Positions 1-7,714 of a stretch of DNA of 55,706 bases are shown here, in pieces. How positions within the stretch are numbered: position 1 is the stretch's first letter; every line of letters begins with the position of its first letter. This DNA comes from Bacillus sp. 522_BSPC (GTDB lineage: Bacteria > Bacillota > Bacilli > Bacillales > Cytobacillaceae). The notes beneath the pieces were generated by a model that searched no databases, had not been told where the DNA came from, and saw only the letters and a list, made by a program, of their open reading frames with translations. A program made the translations under genes and the position numbers. The stretch lies in assembly GCF_001076885.1 (NCBI RefSeq), contig NZ_JVDT01000156.1:1-55706 (forward strand), given 5' to 3'.

Positions 1-23
1 GGTTCTAAGTCAATTGTTGGGGT
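1..23. repeat. Left terminal inverted repeat of the IS
   Basis: It begins GGTTCTAAG and ends TTGTTGGGGT. It matches the reverse complement of 1429-1451 at 17 of 23 positions. Being at base 1 suggests that the assembly or window was cut at the element end. Confidence 0.8.
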
Positions 24-56
24 AAAATACTAGGCTACCGCGCTTAAGCTTGGTGG

Positions 57-101
57 CATTTGTATGTTTGGAAGGTCTTAGACCCTCCAAACATACAAAT
101 G
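57..101. repeat. Long perfect hairpin inside the IS, after the transposase stop
   Basis: Arms 57-72 and 86-101 are perfectly complementary (16 bp), and the stem continues through GGTC/GACC after one mismatch to a 3-nt loop. It lies between the transposase stop (117) and the left IS end. No T-run follows on either strand, so it is not a classical intrinsic terminator. It may block read-through from outside or stabilise the transcript (inference). Confidence 0.75.
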
Positions 102-116
102 TTCATTCTCTAGTTT

Positions 117-1337
117 TTATCCAACATGTATTCCAATTCCCTTAAATTGATGTGTTAATAATATCTTGGCACGAAAGCGCTCAAAACTTCTAAATCCAAA
201 TGCGTTTCGTTTGATTACTTTGGTGGAATTGTTAATCCCCTCAAGAAAACCATTTGAGTAATTGTACACAAAGCTGTTGAGTATCTCCGTCTGCCAATTC
301 TTGAATGTCTTTATTACATCAGACATCTCTAAAATACCTTCGGTTTTAAATCTTATTAAAAGTTGTTCGAGTTCATATTTGACCTTCTTAATTTGTGTGC
401 TTCCAATTTCTTTAGCCCTTGTAAACCATGCTCGAAAGGCTTCTTTCAGTTCATAGGCCTGCTTTAATTCTTCCGACATAGATAGATATCTCTCTAGAAG
501 CCAACGTTCTTCATTATTTAACTTATCTTTTGCTTTATGAAAGACATGTTTCATTCTCTTACACTTCTTACGATCATACGCATGAAAGTTTTGTTGGACA
601 CGTCGCCTAACCTTATCTAATGCCCAATAAATATATCGACAAAAATGAAACCTGTCCGCTACAATAACTGGTTTACCCAGAGCTTCTTGTACAGCTGCTT
701 TAAAGGATGGACTCATATCCATGATTACGATTTGTACTTGCGCTCCATGTTTTTGAAGGTACCGTTTAATCGTTTTTTTATACCGATTTGGAAGAATGTC
801 AATTGGTTCTCTTGTGATTCCATTAGCTATAATTAATTGATATTTCCCTTCCTTGGTATCGCCTTTGTACTCATCAATAGCTATCACTTTTGGCAGCTCT
901 GTGACCGGATGAATTGCTTCTTTGGCTATTTGATCGAAACGACGAACAACTGTTGTTGGGGATGTTCCATAAACTTCTGCCGTCTCTTTATATGTTTTTC
1001 CTTTTATTGCTTTGATTGCAATTGCCTGGTTCCATTCGATCGTACTACGCTGATAACACTCTACAAACGTGTTCATTTCAGAGAATCGCTTTCCGCAAGC
1101 ACAAACATATCTTCTTCTTTTATAGAACAACAGCGTTTTTCGTTCAAACCACTTCAAATGTTTGATTTTTTGAATGCGATAATCATGAATTCGATTGGTT
1201 TGACTGCCACACTTTGGACAACAGTGCGGTTTACGCTCCATCTCTACATAAACATGAATATATTCTCCTACTTCTTCTACGTTTTTTACCAGCACATCTT
1301 TTAATCCTGGAATAGAAATGTTAAAATTCATATACAC
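117..1337 (-). CDS. ISL3-family transposase
   Basis: This DDE transposase has 406 residues, a usual full length for the family, and appears intact. An N-terminal zinc ribbon is visible as C40-x2-C43 and C79-x-C81, followed by a helix-turn-helix region (about 105-135). The catalytic triad can be read as D155 (in AIDEYKG), D207 (in VIMDMSP) and E366 (in GFLEGINN). The frame opens with GTG at 1337 behind a GGAG; an ATG two codons later (1331) is the alternative start. It would cut and rejoin DNA at the terminal repeats of this element. It is transcribed toward the left window edge and has no partner genes. Confidence 0.93.
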   Translation of the reverse strand: MYMNFNISIPGLKDVLVKNVEEVGEYIHVYVEMERKPHCCPKCGSQTNRIHDYRIQKIKHLKWFERKTLLFYKRRRYVCACGKRFSEMNTFVECYQRSTIEWNQAIAIKAIKGKTYKETAEVYGTSPTTVVRRFDQIAKEAIHPVTELPKVIAIDEYKGDTKEGKYQLIIANGITREPIDILPNRYKKTIKRYLQKHGAQVQIVIMDMSPSFKAAVQEALGKPVIVADRFHFCRYIYWALDKVRRRVQQNFHAYDRKKCKRMKHVFHKAKDKLNNEERWLLERYLSMSEELKQAYELKEAFRAWFTRAKEIGSTQIKKVKYELEQLLIRFKTEGILEMSDVIKTFKNWQTEILNSFVYNYSNGFLEGINNSTKVIKRNAFGFRSFERFRAKILLTHQFKGIGIHVG

Positions 1338-1428
1338 GCATCTCCATTTCTTTACTTGTTTCTCGACAATTCAAGTATAAAAGAATTGGATGTATGCGTG
1401 TATTTTTTTGCATACAAATTGTAGGACA

Positions 1429-1451
1429 ACCCCAACAAATATTATAGAGCC
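1429..1451. repeat. Right terminal inverted repeat of the IS
   Basis: Read on the minus strand it begins GGCTCTA and ends TTGTTGGGGT, pairing with bases 1-23. It defines the junction with the interrupted integrase gene. Confidence 0.8.
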
Positions 1452-2206
1452 TAAAAATACAGGCTAACCAAGTATTCAAATATGCTTTAAAAATGGAGAT
1501 TATTGAAAGGAATCCATTAGAGCATGTCACCATACCAAGACAGCAAAATGAAATTATTAATGAGGATAATGAAACGGATGAGCGGAATTATTGGAAAAAG
1601 GATGAGATACGTAATTTCCTTTCAATAACGAAACATGAATTAGATTTTCGAGATCATGTACTTTTTCATCTGTTAATCTATACCGGTGCACGCAAGGGAG
1701 AAATTTTAGCCCTTACATGGGATGATATTGATTTCGAAGCTGGCTCCATACGGTTAAACAAAACGTTATTTCATCATGATGGTAAATTCATCTTCCAAAC
1801 GTCCAAAACAAGGGAATCTAAGCGTTTAATTAGCTTGGATCCTCTAACCCTCTCTCTGCTTAATAAATGGCGTATAAAGCAAAATGAAGCTTATTTAGCC
1901 GGGAAAGGTTATTTGAATAATAACAAGGTGGTTTTTGACAGGGATGATGGCTCTCCGATGCGGTTAGCCTATCCAAACGAAAAGCTGGCCGCTTTAATCA
2001 AAAAACATAACCTACACAAAATTACAATACATGGTTTACGTCATACTCATGCTTCCCTTTTATTCGAAGCAGGAGCCAGTATAAAAGAGGTTCAGGAGCG
2101 GTTAGGCCACTCTGATATACAAATGACGATGAACATCTATACACACGTAACAGATACGCTAAAAGAGCAAACTGCACAAAAGTTTCAAAGATATATTGAG
2201 TTATGA
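1452..2206 (+). pseudogene. Tyrosine integrase, 5' part removed by the IS insertion
   Basis: This is the C-terminal catalytic part of a phage/ICE-type tyrosine recombinase. From the first internal ATG (1493) it encodes 237 residues. The frame stays open upstream to the IS end and reads as a typical integrase linker (VFKYALKMEIIERNP), so the N-terminal arm- and core-binding domains were upstream of 1452. All catalytic residues are present: R67, K105, H180, R183, H206 and Y216 (numbered from 1493). It converges on rpsI, as expected for an integrase beside its attachment site. It is the only non-minus-strand gene in the window. It probably yields no active enzyme, since a protein starting at 1493 would lack DNA-binding domains. 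Confidence 0.9.
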
Positions 2207-2208
2207 GA

Positions 2209-2255
2209 TGTGGTCAGATGTGGTCAAAAATATTTTCGTGGTCAAAGTGTGGTCA
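2209..2255 (+). repeat. Four TGTGGTCA-like direct repeats, probable integrase arm sites
   Basis: TGTGGTCA occurs at 2209-2216, 2219-2226 and 2248-2255, with a CGTGGTCA variant at 2237-2244. They lie between the integrase stop and the 3' end of rpsI. Short direct repeats in this position are typical arm-type binding sites of tyrosine integrases. The core site is presumably the 3' end of rpsI just to the right (inference). Confidence 0.7.
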
Positions 2256-2271
2256 AAAGCACTTTTCAGAC

Positions 2272-2312
2272 ATAAAAAAAGACCCTCTCCATAAATATGG
2301 AAAGAGCCTTTG
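2272..2312 (-). terminator. Intrinsic terminator after rpsI
   Basis: On the minus strand a hairpin (GGCTCTTTCC pairing with GGAGAGGGTC through G-U pairs) is followed by seven T. It lies 13 bases after the rpsI stop and would end the rplM-rpsI transcript. Confidence 0.85.
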
Positions 2313-2324
2313 AAACGCCACAAA

Positions 2325-2717
2325 TTAACGTTTTGAGAACTGAGGTGCACGACGAGCGCCTTTAAGACCGTATTTTTTACGTTCTTTCATACGAGCGTCA
2401 CGAGTTAATAATCCTGCACGCTTTAATGTTGGACGGTATTCAGGATCCACTTGAAGTAAAGCACGAGCGATACCATGACGGATAGCGCCAGCTTGACCAG
2501 TATAACCTCCACCGTTAACATTTACTAAAATATTGTAGCTTCCAGTAGTTTCAGTAGCTACTAATGGTTGTTTAACAACTTCGCGTAAAGCTGCAAACGG
2601 GATATAACTTTCGATTTCACGACCATTGATGATGATTTGTCCGTCACCTGGAACTAAACGTACACGAGCAACAGAGCTTTTACGACGACCAGTACCGATA
2701 TATTGAACCTGTGCCAT
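2325..2717 (-). CDS. rpsI: 30S ribosomal protein S9
   Basis: This 130-residue protein has the usual length and ends in the basic tail RAPQFSKR, which in the family reaches the P-site tRNA in the head of the 30S subunit. It follows rplM after 22 bases with a good ribosome binding site (GGGAGG) and is co-transcribed with it from the promoter at 3301-3329. Its 3' end borders integrase-associated repeats. The 3' end of rpsI is a plausible att site because integration there can preserve the coding sequence. Confidence 0.98.
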   Translation of the reverse strand: MAQVQYIGTGRRKSSVARVRLVPGDGQIIINGREIESYIPFAALREVVKQPLVATETTGSYNILVNVNGGGYTGQAGAIRHGIARALLQVDPEYRPTLKRAGLLTRDARMKERKKYGLKGARRAPQFSKR

Positions 2718-2739
2718 TTGTTTTACCTCCCTTAATTAA

Positions 2740-3177
2740 TTATCCACGAAGTTCGTAAACTTCTGGTTGTTGAGCTTGGTGCGGATGTTCGCTACCAGCA
2801 TATACATGTAATTTTCTATACATTTGACGACCAAGAGAATTCTTTGGAAGCATACCTTTGATTGCAAGTTCTAACATTTGCTCTGGATAGTTAGTACGCA
2901 TTTCTAAAGCTGTTCTTTGTTTTAATCCACCTGGGTGCATAGAGTGACGGTAGTAAATTTTGTCAGTTAATTTTTTACCAGTCAATTCGATTTTTGAAGC
3001 ATTTAAAAGAATAACATGATCACCAGTATCCACATGAGGTGTGAAAGTTGGTTTATGTTTACCACGTAGAATTGATGCTACTTCACTAGCAAGACGACCT
3101 AAAGTTTTGCCTTCAGCATCAATCACGTACCATTTACGATCAACAGTGTTTGAATTAGCCATAAACGTTGTACGCAT
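2740..3177 (-). CDS. rplM: 50S ribosomal protein L13
   Basis: L13 is an early-assembly protein of the large subunit. The 145 residues start [10 protein letters not shown], the same N-terminal layout as the Bacillus protein, so the first ATG is kept over the internal one at residue 6. The family core ([21 protein letters not shown]) and the C-terminal end PEVYELRG are present. A GGAGGG site precedes the start. It is the first gene of the rplM-rpsI operon, with its own promoter and a structured leader (3178-3294) of the L13 autoregulation type. Confidence 0.98.
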   Translation of the reverse strand: MRTTFMANSNTVDRKWYVIDAEGKTLGRLASEVASILRGKHKPTFTPHVDTGDHVILLNASKIELTGKKLTDKIYYRHSMHPGGLKQRTALEMRTNYPEQMLELAIKGMLPKNSLGRQMYRKLHVYAGSEHPHQAQQPEVYELRG

Positions 3178-3294
3178 GAGTTTCCCTCCTGAAATGTTTA
3201 ATTATAATTTTTTTAAATTACGAATGTTCTGTTCTTACGTCTATATGTTCACACAATTAAGTTCCGGGGCTTAATGTGGGATTAAAATACATAC
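3178..3294 (-). promoter_or_regulatory. L13 (rplM) 5' leader
   Basis: This is the untranslated leader between the rplM promoter and start. Positions 3248-3280 on the minus strand form a hairpin with CACATTAAG pairing with CTTAATTGTG around a CCCCGG loop, the arrangement I recall for the L13 leader of Firmicutes. In the family, L13 is thought to bind this RNA and repress its own operon. Confidence 0.7.
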
Positions 3295-3300
3295 CATATT

Positions 3301-3329
3301 ATGATATATCCTAGACTAGTATATGTCAA
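3301..3329 (-). promoter_or_regulatory. SigA-type promoter of rplM-rpsI
   Basis: A consensus -35 (TTGACA, 3324-3329), 17-base spacer and -10 TATCAT (3301-3306) lie on the minus strand. Transcription would start near 3294. It separates rplM-rpsI from truA upstream; I see nothing else in 3330-3479. Confidence 0.8.
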
Positions 3330-3479
3330 GGGAATGTTACACCAGGTTTAGTTGTTATGAGAAAAAAATTATCTTTCTATTTATTTTCACTTACTAAATA
3401 ATGATTTTTACATATAAATAAGCTATTTTGGCATTCCAACTTCATAGAAATTATAATTGTGGCTGGACATATACGGCAT

Positions 3480-4220
3480 TCATTCATACATTACTTTCCA
3501 AAGATACAATCCATTCGCAGAAGCGGTTTTCCCGGCCGCTTTTCTATCCTTTTTCTCAATAATCACAGGGATATCCTGTGGGGATTTCTTTCCTCTTCCA
3601 ACATCTAGTAATGTTCCAACCATAATGCGCACCATATTATAAAGGAACCCATTCCCTCGGAAGGAAAATATTAGCATATTTTCTTCCTCTATTAACTTTA
3701 CCCCAGTTACAGTTCTTACTTTTCTTTCTTTATCTGTCTTAGCAGAGCAGAAACTAGTAAAATCATATTCTCCAATAAAATAGGTAAGTGCCTCTCTCAT
3801 TGCCTCTACATTTAGAGAATATGGATAATAATAGGCATAATGGCGTTTAAATGGATCTCTCCGCTCCCCTAATTGAATAAAGTAACGGTATTCTTTTGCT
3901 GTTACATTATATCTTGCATGAAAGGCTTCAGACACTCTCACAGCATCAGCAACTACTATATCATGGGGCAACAAGGTATTTAGTGCAATAGGCCATTTTT
4001 CTGCTGGAATATCAAGCGAGCTATCAAAATGAATGACTTGTCCCTTCGCATGAACACCAGCATCTGTCCTACCTGATGCCTGAATCTTTATCTCTAACCC
4101 TTTATGAAGCTTTCTTAAAGCCTTTTCGATTTCACCTTGCACCGTTCGATCCTTTGGTTGAATCTGAAAACCACTATAATTTGAACCATCATAGCTTATT
4201 GTACATTTGTATCGTTGCAT
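3480..4220 (-). CDS. truA: tRNA pseudouridine(38-40) synthase TruA
   Basis: TruA converts uridines 38-40 of the tRNA anticodon arm to pseudouridine. From the chosen ATG (4220, after GGAG) it has 246 residues, the usual size. The catalytic aspartate is D53 in GRTDAGVH. The conserved FTSFC and GFLYNMVRIM segments follow. The frame is open further upstream into ecfT, but the protein family begins at MQRYKC. It lies 11 bases after ecfT and is probably the last gene of the ecf operon. Confidence 0.96.
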   Translation of the reverse strand: MQRYKCTISYDGSNYSGFQIQPKDRTVQGEIEKALRKLHKGLEIKIQASGRTDAGVHAKGQVIHFDSSLDIPAEKWPIALNTLLPHDIVVADAVRVSEAFHARYNVTAKEYRYFIQLGERRDPFKRHYAYYYPYSLNVEAMREALTYFIGEYDFTSFCSAKTDKERKVRTVTGVKLIEEENMLIFSFRGNGFLYNMVRIMVGTLLDVGRGKKSPQDIPVIIEKKDRKAAGKTASANGLYLWKVMYE

Positions 4221-4231
4221 CTTATTCTCCA

Positions 4232-5026
4232 CTATGTTCTTAATAAAAACAGCAAAGCTGTTACTAGAATCAAAATAATAATCATGATTGTATCGATTGG
4301 ATTCCATACTAATTGACGATACTTTGTTCTTCCTTCTCCACCTTGATAACCGCGTGCTTCCATCGCAATAGCGAGCTCCTCCGCCCGTTTAAAGGAGTTA
4401 ACAAATAAAGGAATCAATAAAGGAATAATTGCTTGAATCCGGCTTTTAATAGAACCACTCGAAAATTCTACTCCTCTTGCCATCTGAGCCTTCATAATTT
4501 TCTCTGTTTCATCCATTAAAGTTGGAATGAATCGCAAAGAAATAGACATCATAAGTGCCAATTCATGAACTGGAAATTTCACTTTCTTTAACGGCCCTAA
4601 CAGTGTTTCAATTGCATCTGTTAACTCAATTGGTGTAGTTGTTAACGTAAGCAAGGATGTCATAATAATAAGCAGGAAGAATCGAATCGAAATCAGAATT
4701 CCCATTCTCACTCCTTCTTCATAAATGGTAATCCATCCCCATTCAAACAATAGCTCTCCATTCTTCGTGAAAAATAAATGCAAGATAAACGTAAAGATAA
4801 TTAGCCAAAAAATGGGTCTTAATCCTAAATAAATATACTTTATCGGTACATTAGATATAGCTACTAACGTACCTACATATATAATTAATAAAGAATAGCT
4901 CCAAATATTGTTAGCTAAAAACACAATGCAAATAAATAGAAAAACAAGCAGTAATTTTGAACGGGGGTCCATTCTATGCAATAGCGAATCAACGGGAATA
5001 AAACGGCCAATAATCATTTTTCCCAT
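4232..5026 (-). CDS. ecfT: ECF transporter transmembrane protein EcfT
   Basis: EcfT is the shared membrane scaffold of group II energy-coupling factor importers, joining the two ATPases to exchangeable substrate-binding S components encoded elsewhere. The 264 residues show about five to six hydrophobic segments (near 25-57, 66-87, 108-130, 155-170 and 243-262). Two Ala-Arg-Gly motifs (183-185 and 224-226) are the coupling helices that contact the ATPases. Its start codon overlaps the ecfA2 stop by one base (TAATG), implying translational coupling. Confidence 0.96.
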   Translation of the reverse strand: MGKMIIGRFIPVDSLLHRMDPRSKLLLVFLFICIVFLANNIWSYSLLIIYVGTLVAISNVPIKYIYLGLRPIFWLIIFTFILHLFFTKNGELLFEWGWITIYEEGVRMGILISIRFFLLIIMTSLLTLTTTPIELTDAIETLLGPLKKVKFPVHELALMMSISLRFIPTLMDETEKIMKAQMARGVEFSSGSIKSRIQAIIPLLIPLFVNSFKRAEELAIAMEARGYQGGEGRTKYRQLVWNPIDTIMIIILILVTALLFLLRT

Positions 5027-5898
5027 TAACTACTCCCTACTTTCTTTTTTAAATACACTGCCAGCTCTTCTGTGAAGTCTTCCATCTTTAAATGTACTTG
5101 TCCCATTTTTATTCCAAATTTTTCTTCTATTTTTTTTTGAAATCGAACCACCTCAGGCTCATTCAACCCAATAGTGGCCAAATCTTCTGCATCCCTAAAT
5201 ATCTCAAGCGGAGTTCCCTGGCGATGAACTTTCCCTTTATTCATAATAACAATTTGATCAGCATAATGTGCTGCATCTTCCATACTATGCGTAACTAAAA
5301 TGGTCGTTAAATTTCGCTCCTTATGAAGCTTGTAAAACATATCCATTATTTCTCGTCTGCCTCTTGGATCTAAACCAGCTGTCGGCTCATCTAAAACAAG
5401 TACATCCGGCTCCATTGCTAAAACACCCGCAATGGCAATTCTTCTCATCTGACCACCAGATAAATCAAAAGGAGACTTTAGGAGGAACTCTTTTGATAAT
5501 CCCACTTCTCCTAATGCCTTTTCTGCTCTTTTCTTTGCCTCCGACTCTGAAATCCCAAAATTAAGAGGACCAAAACAAATATCCTTTTCAACCGTTTCTT
5601 CAAACAGCTGCTGTTCTGGAAACTGAAAAACAATACCTACTTTTTGCCGTATACTCCGCAGGTTCTTGTGCTTTTGTCCACCTTCAATTTTACGGTCACC
5701 TATTACGACCGTTCCTTTAGTTGGTGTTATAAGAGCATTAAGATGCTGTAAAATAGTCGATTTGCCAGATCCAGTGTGGCCAATAATTGCTACATAGCTT
5801 CCTGATGGAATGTCAAAGTTTACATCCTCTATCGCTAAACGTTCAAACGGCGAATTTTCCTGGTAACGATACTCTACTTTTTGAAGTGAGATGTCCAT
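5026..5898 (-). CDS. ecfA2: ECF transporter ATPase EcfA2
   Basis: This is the second ATPase of the energy-coupling factor module, powering vitamin and metal uptake. Among 290 residues are Walker A (GHTGSGKST, 40-48), a Q-loop (FQFPEQQ, about 91-97), the signature LSGGQ (146-150), Walker B ending D170-E171, and the switch histidine in VTHSMED. The C-terminal extension is usual for EcfA proteins. Its start lies 25 bases inside the 3' end of ecfA1, so the two are translationally coupled. Confidence 0.96.
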   Translation of the reverse strand: MDISLQKVEYRYQENSPFERLAIEDVNFDIPSGSYVAIIGHTGSGKSTILQHLNALITPTKGTVVIGDRKIEGGQKHKNLRSIRQKVGIVFQFPEQQLFEETVEKDICFGPLNFGISESEAKKRAEKALGEVGLSKEFLLKSPFDLSGGQMRRIAIAGVLAMEPDVLVLDEPTAGLDPRGRREIMDMFYKLHKERNLTTILVTHSMEDAAHYADQIVIMNKGKVHRQGTPLEIFRDAEDLATIGLNEPEVVRFQKKIEEKFGIKMGQVHLKMEDFTEELAVYLKKKVGSS

Positions 5899-6713
5899 AT
5901 GCCTGTCACCAACTCTTCTTCTGTTAAATATACTTCTTCTAATGAAATCCCCTTGTTCATTAAACTTTCTCTTAATTTAATTGTAAAAGGGATGTCTAAA
6001 CCAATATCTACAAGTTCCTTCTGAAGCTTAAAAATTTCTTTAGGACTTCCTTCTTTATACACTTTCCCCTTATTCATTACGATGATACGGTCTGCTTTAG
6101 CAGCCTCATCTAAATCATGGGTAATGGAGATAATCGTCATATTTTCCTTTTGTAAATCTCTCATGATTTCAAAAACTTCTTCTCTTCCTTGCGGATCAAG
6201 CATAGAGGTAGCCTCATCTAATATAATAATTTCAGGTTTCAATGCAATAATTCCTGCAATAGCGACTCTCTGCTTTTGTCCACCAGATAGATGATGTGGC
6301 TCTTGATCAAGAAAAGATAACATCTTAACTTTTTCTAAAGAACTTTCTACTCTTGTTACCATCTCATTCCTTGGAACTGCGTTATTTTCTAAACCAAAAG
6401 CCACATCATCCTTAACCGTTGTACCAACAAACTGGTTATCGGGATTCTGGAATACCATTCCAACCTTTTTTCTAATATCCCACACAGAATCTTCCGTTAT
6501 CGGAATACTATCTATTATAATTGAACCTTCATTAGAGAATTGTAATCCATTTAATAACTTAGCTAGCGTAGACTTACCGGAACCATTATGCCCAACTATA
6601 GCAACCCATTCCCCCCTATTAACATGAAAAGAAACATGATCAAGGGCGTTCTCTAATTGCTCCTCATATTTAAAGGATACATCTTCTACCTTTACTAAAA
6701 TCTTTTGGTCCAT
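5874..6713 (-). CDS. ecfA1: ECF transporter ATPase EcfA1
   Basis: This is the first ATPase of the ECF module; it pairs with EcfA2 as a heterodimer beneath EcfT. It has 279 residues, with Walker [10 protein letters not shown] (41-49), Q-loop FQNPDNQF, signature LSGGQ (142-146) and Walker B LDEATS (D166, E167). It opens the ecfA1-ecfA2-ecfT-truA operon and is separated from rplQ by 581 bases containing three terminator-like hairpins. A promoter-like pair and a 16-bp palindrome lie just upstream. Confidence 0.96.
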   Translation of the reverse strand: MDQKILVKVEDVSFKYEEQLENALDHVSFHVNRGEWVAIVGHNGSGKSTLAKLLNGLQFSNEGSIIIDSIPITEDSVWDIRKKVGMVFQNPDNQFVGTTVKDDVAFGLENNAVPRNEMVTRVESSLEKVKMLSFLDQEPHHLSGGQKQRVAIAGIIALKPEIIILDEATSMLDPQGREEVFEIMRDLQKENMTIISITHDLDEAAKADRIIVMNKGKVYKEGSPKEIFKLQKELVDIGLDIPFTIKLRESLMNKGISLEEVYLTEEELVTGIWTSHFKK

Positions 6714-6738
6714 TACAACCCCACCATTTACTTACTAG

Positions 6739-6754
6739 ATATTATCGATAATAT
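6739..6754. repeat. 16-bp perfect palindrome upstream of ecfA1
   Basis: ATATTATCGATAATAT reads the same on both strands. It lies between the predicted ecfA1 -10 hexamer and the start codon, where an operator would act. Chance AT-rich palindromes occur, so the operator role is only inferred. Confidence 0.45.
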
Positions 6755-6756
6755 AA

Positions 6757-6785
6757 TATATAAAACCTTTATAATCAAAGTACAA
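6757..6785 (-). promoter_or_regulatory. Possible promoter of ecfA1-ecfA2-ecfT-truA
   Basis: On the minus strand TTGTAC (6780-6785) and TATATA (6757-6762) are 17 bases apart. It is the only reasonable SigA-like pair I see between the last hairpin after rplQ and ecfA1. The match is moderate. Confidence 0.5.
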
Positions 6786-6808
6786 ATTGTTACATAAAAT
6801 GAAACTTA

Positions 6809-6929
6809 CATCAGTGGGCAGTTCCTACAGCCTCACTGATGATTAGTTGAAGCAATCGTACCTAAACGGACAGTAGATTTCCCACCTATCTTTCACGAAA
6901 TTTCATAAGCAAGAGGTGATACTCTCACT
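6809..6929. repeat. Intergenic repeat element, copy A
   Basis: This is a roughly 120-base non-coding unit. Its core (6838-6910) matches 44487-44557 in the same orientation at about 45 of the first 58 positions by hand alignment, sharing GTTGAA, TTTACGG-like, TCCCAC, TATCTT and CATAAGC blocks. One end has a perfect 8-bp stem, CATCAGTG (6809-6816) with CACTGATG (6834-6841). I cannot assign it to a named family. It could be a structured RNA or a small non-autonomous mobile unit. Confidence 0.65.
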
Positions 6930-6954
6930 AACCATAAACCATAGATAATAAAAA

Positions 6955-6985
6955 AATAAACTCGCCAATTGGGCGAGCTTTGAAT
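6955..6985 (-). terminator. Terminator-like hairpin between rplQ and ecfA1
   Basis: On the minus strand AGCTCGCCC-AATT-GGCGAGTTT is followed by ATTTTTT. It is the third such hairpin downstream of rplQ. No gene lies between it and the preceding hairpins. Confidence 0.75.
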
Positions 6986-7093
6986 TGGTTTAACATAAGA
7001 TTATTTGTATAATCTTTGATATCCTATTTCTATGCTTGTTAAAATATATCTTATGGTATTCCACTTCTTAGCACCCTGCAGTCCTAATTAAAA

Positions 7094-7143
7094 ATGAAAA
7101 AAGCCCGCACCTCATTCGAACGATGAATCGAAAGAAGAGGCGC
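7094..7143 (-). terminator. Second terminator-like hairpin after rplQ
   Basis: On the minus strand TGCGCCTC pairs with GAGGTGCG around a 22-base loop and is followed by GGCTTTTTT. The long loop makes it less typical than the neighbouring hairpins. Confidence 0.6.
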
Positions 7144-7220
7144 ACGAGCTAGACGAGTCATTAATAAAAATAAATGCTCATCGTAACACTCTATTTTGGC
7201 TTGATCAAAAAGCGAGAATT

Positions 7221-7275
7221 AAAGAAAAAGGGCACTTGAACAAGTTTCATAACATTATAAACTGTCCCGCACCCT
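7221..7275 (-). terminator. Intrinsic terminator after rplQ
   Basis: On the minus strand AGGGTGC pairs with GTGCCCT (with G-U pairs), with an inner AGTTT/AAACT stem, followed by TTTTCTTT. It begins 20 bases after the rplQ stop and ends the alpha operon. Confidence 0.8.
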
Positions 7276-7294
7276 AAGTTTCTTTTAAATCCTA

Positions 7295-7657
7295 TTACAC
7301 TAACTCGATAATTACCATTGGTGCTCCGTCTCCACGACGAGGTCCCATTTTCATGATACGAGTGTAACCACCTTGACGATCAGTATAACGAGCAGCAACA
7401 TCACTGAACAATTTTTGTACAGCATCTTGTTTTGTTTCAGCGTTAGCTACCTCGTGACGTACATAAGCAGCTGCTTGGCGACGTGCATGTAGATCTCCAC
7501 GTTTACCAAGTGTAATCATTTTTTCTACAACAGAACGAAGTTCTTTTGCACGAGCTTCAGTTGTTTCAATGCGCTCATTGATGATTAAGTCTGTAGTTAA
7601 GTCACGTAACATTGCTTTACGTTGTGCGCTTGTGCGTCCTAACTTTCTGTAACCCAT
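7295..7657 (-). CDS. rplQ: 50S ribosomal protein L17
   Basis: L17 is a large-subunit protein near the peptide exit. From ATG 7657 (after GGAGGG) it has 120 residues beginning [10 protein letters not shown], as in the family; an in-frame upstream extension is ignored. It is the last gene of the alpha operon, 57 bases after rpoA, and is followed by three terminator-like hairpins. Confidence 0.98.
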   Translation of the reverse strand: MGYRKLGRTSAQRKAMLRDLTTDLIINERIETTEARAKELRSVVEKMITLGKRGDLHARRQAAAYVRHEVANAETKQDAVQKLFSDVAARYTDRQGGYTRIMKMGPRRGDGAPMVIIELV

Positions 7658-7714
7658 GTGAGATTCCCTCCTTTTGTTAAAGTACAAGCTTTATAGACAT
7701 AGTCAAGAGACTAA

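Larger units (their letters stand above)
1..1451 (-). mobile_element. ISL3-family insertion sequence
   Basis: This insertion sequence reaches exactly to the window edge. Its ends carry imperfect 23-bp inverted repeats (1-23 and 1429-1451; 17 of 23 positions agree by hand count, both ending in TTGTTGGGGT). A single transposase gene fills most of it on the minus strand. The right end abuts a tyrosine integrase frame that is open up to the junction, so the IS sits inside that gene. ISL3 elements normally make 8-bp target duplications. The right copy would be TAAAAATA (1452-1459); the left copy is outside the window, so the duplication is not verified. Confidence 0.88.

Noticed and set aside
837-1304. 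155-codon plus-strand ORF
   Set aside because: It is antisense to the transposase and has no recognisable domain.
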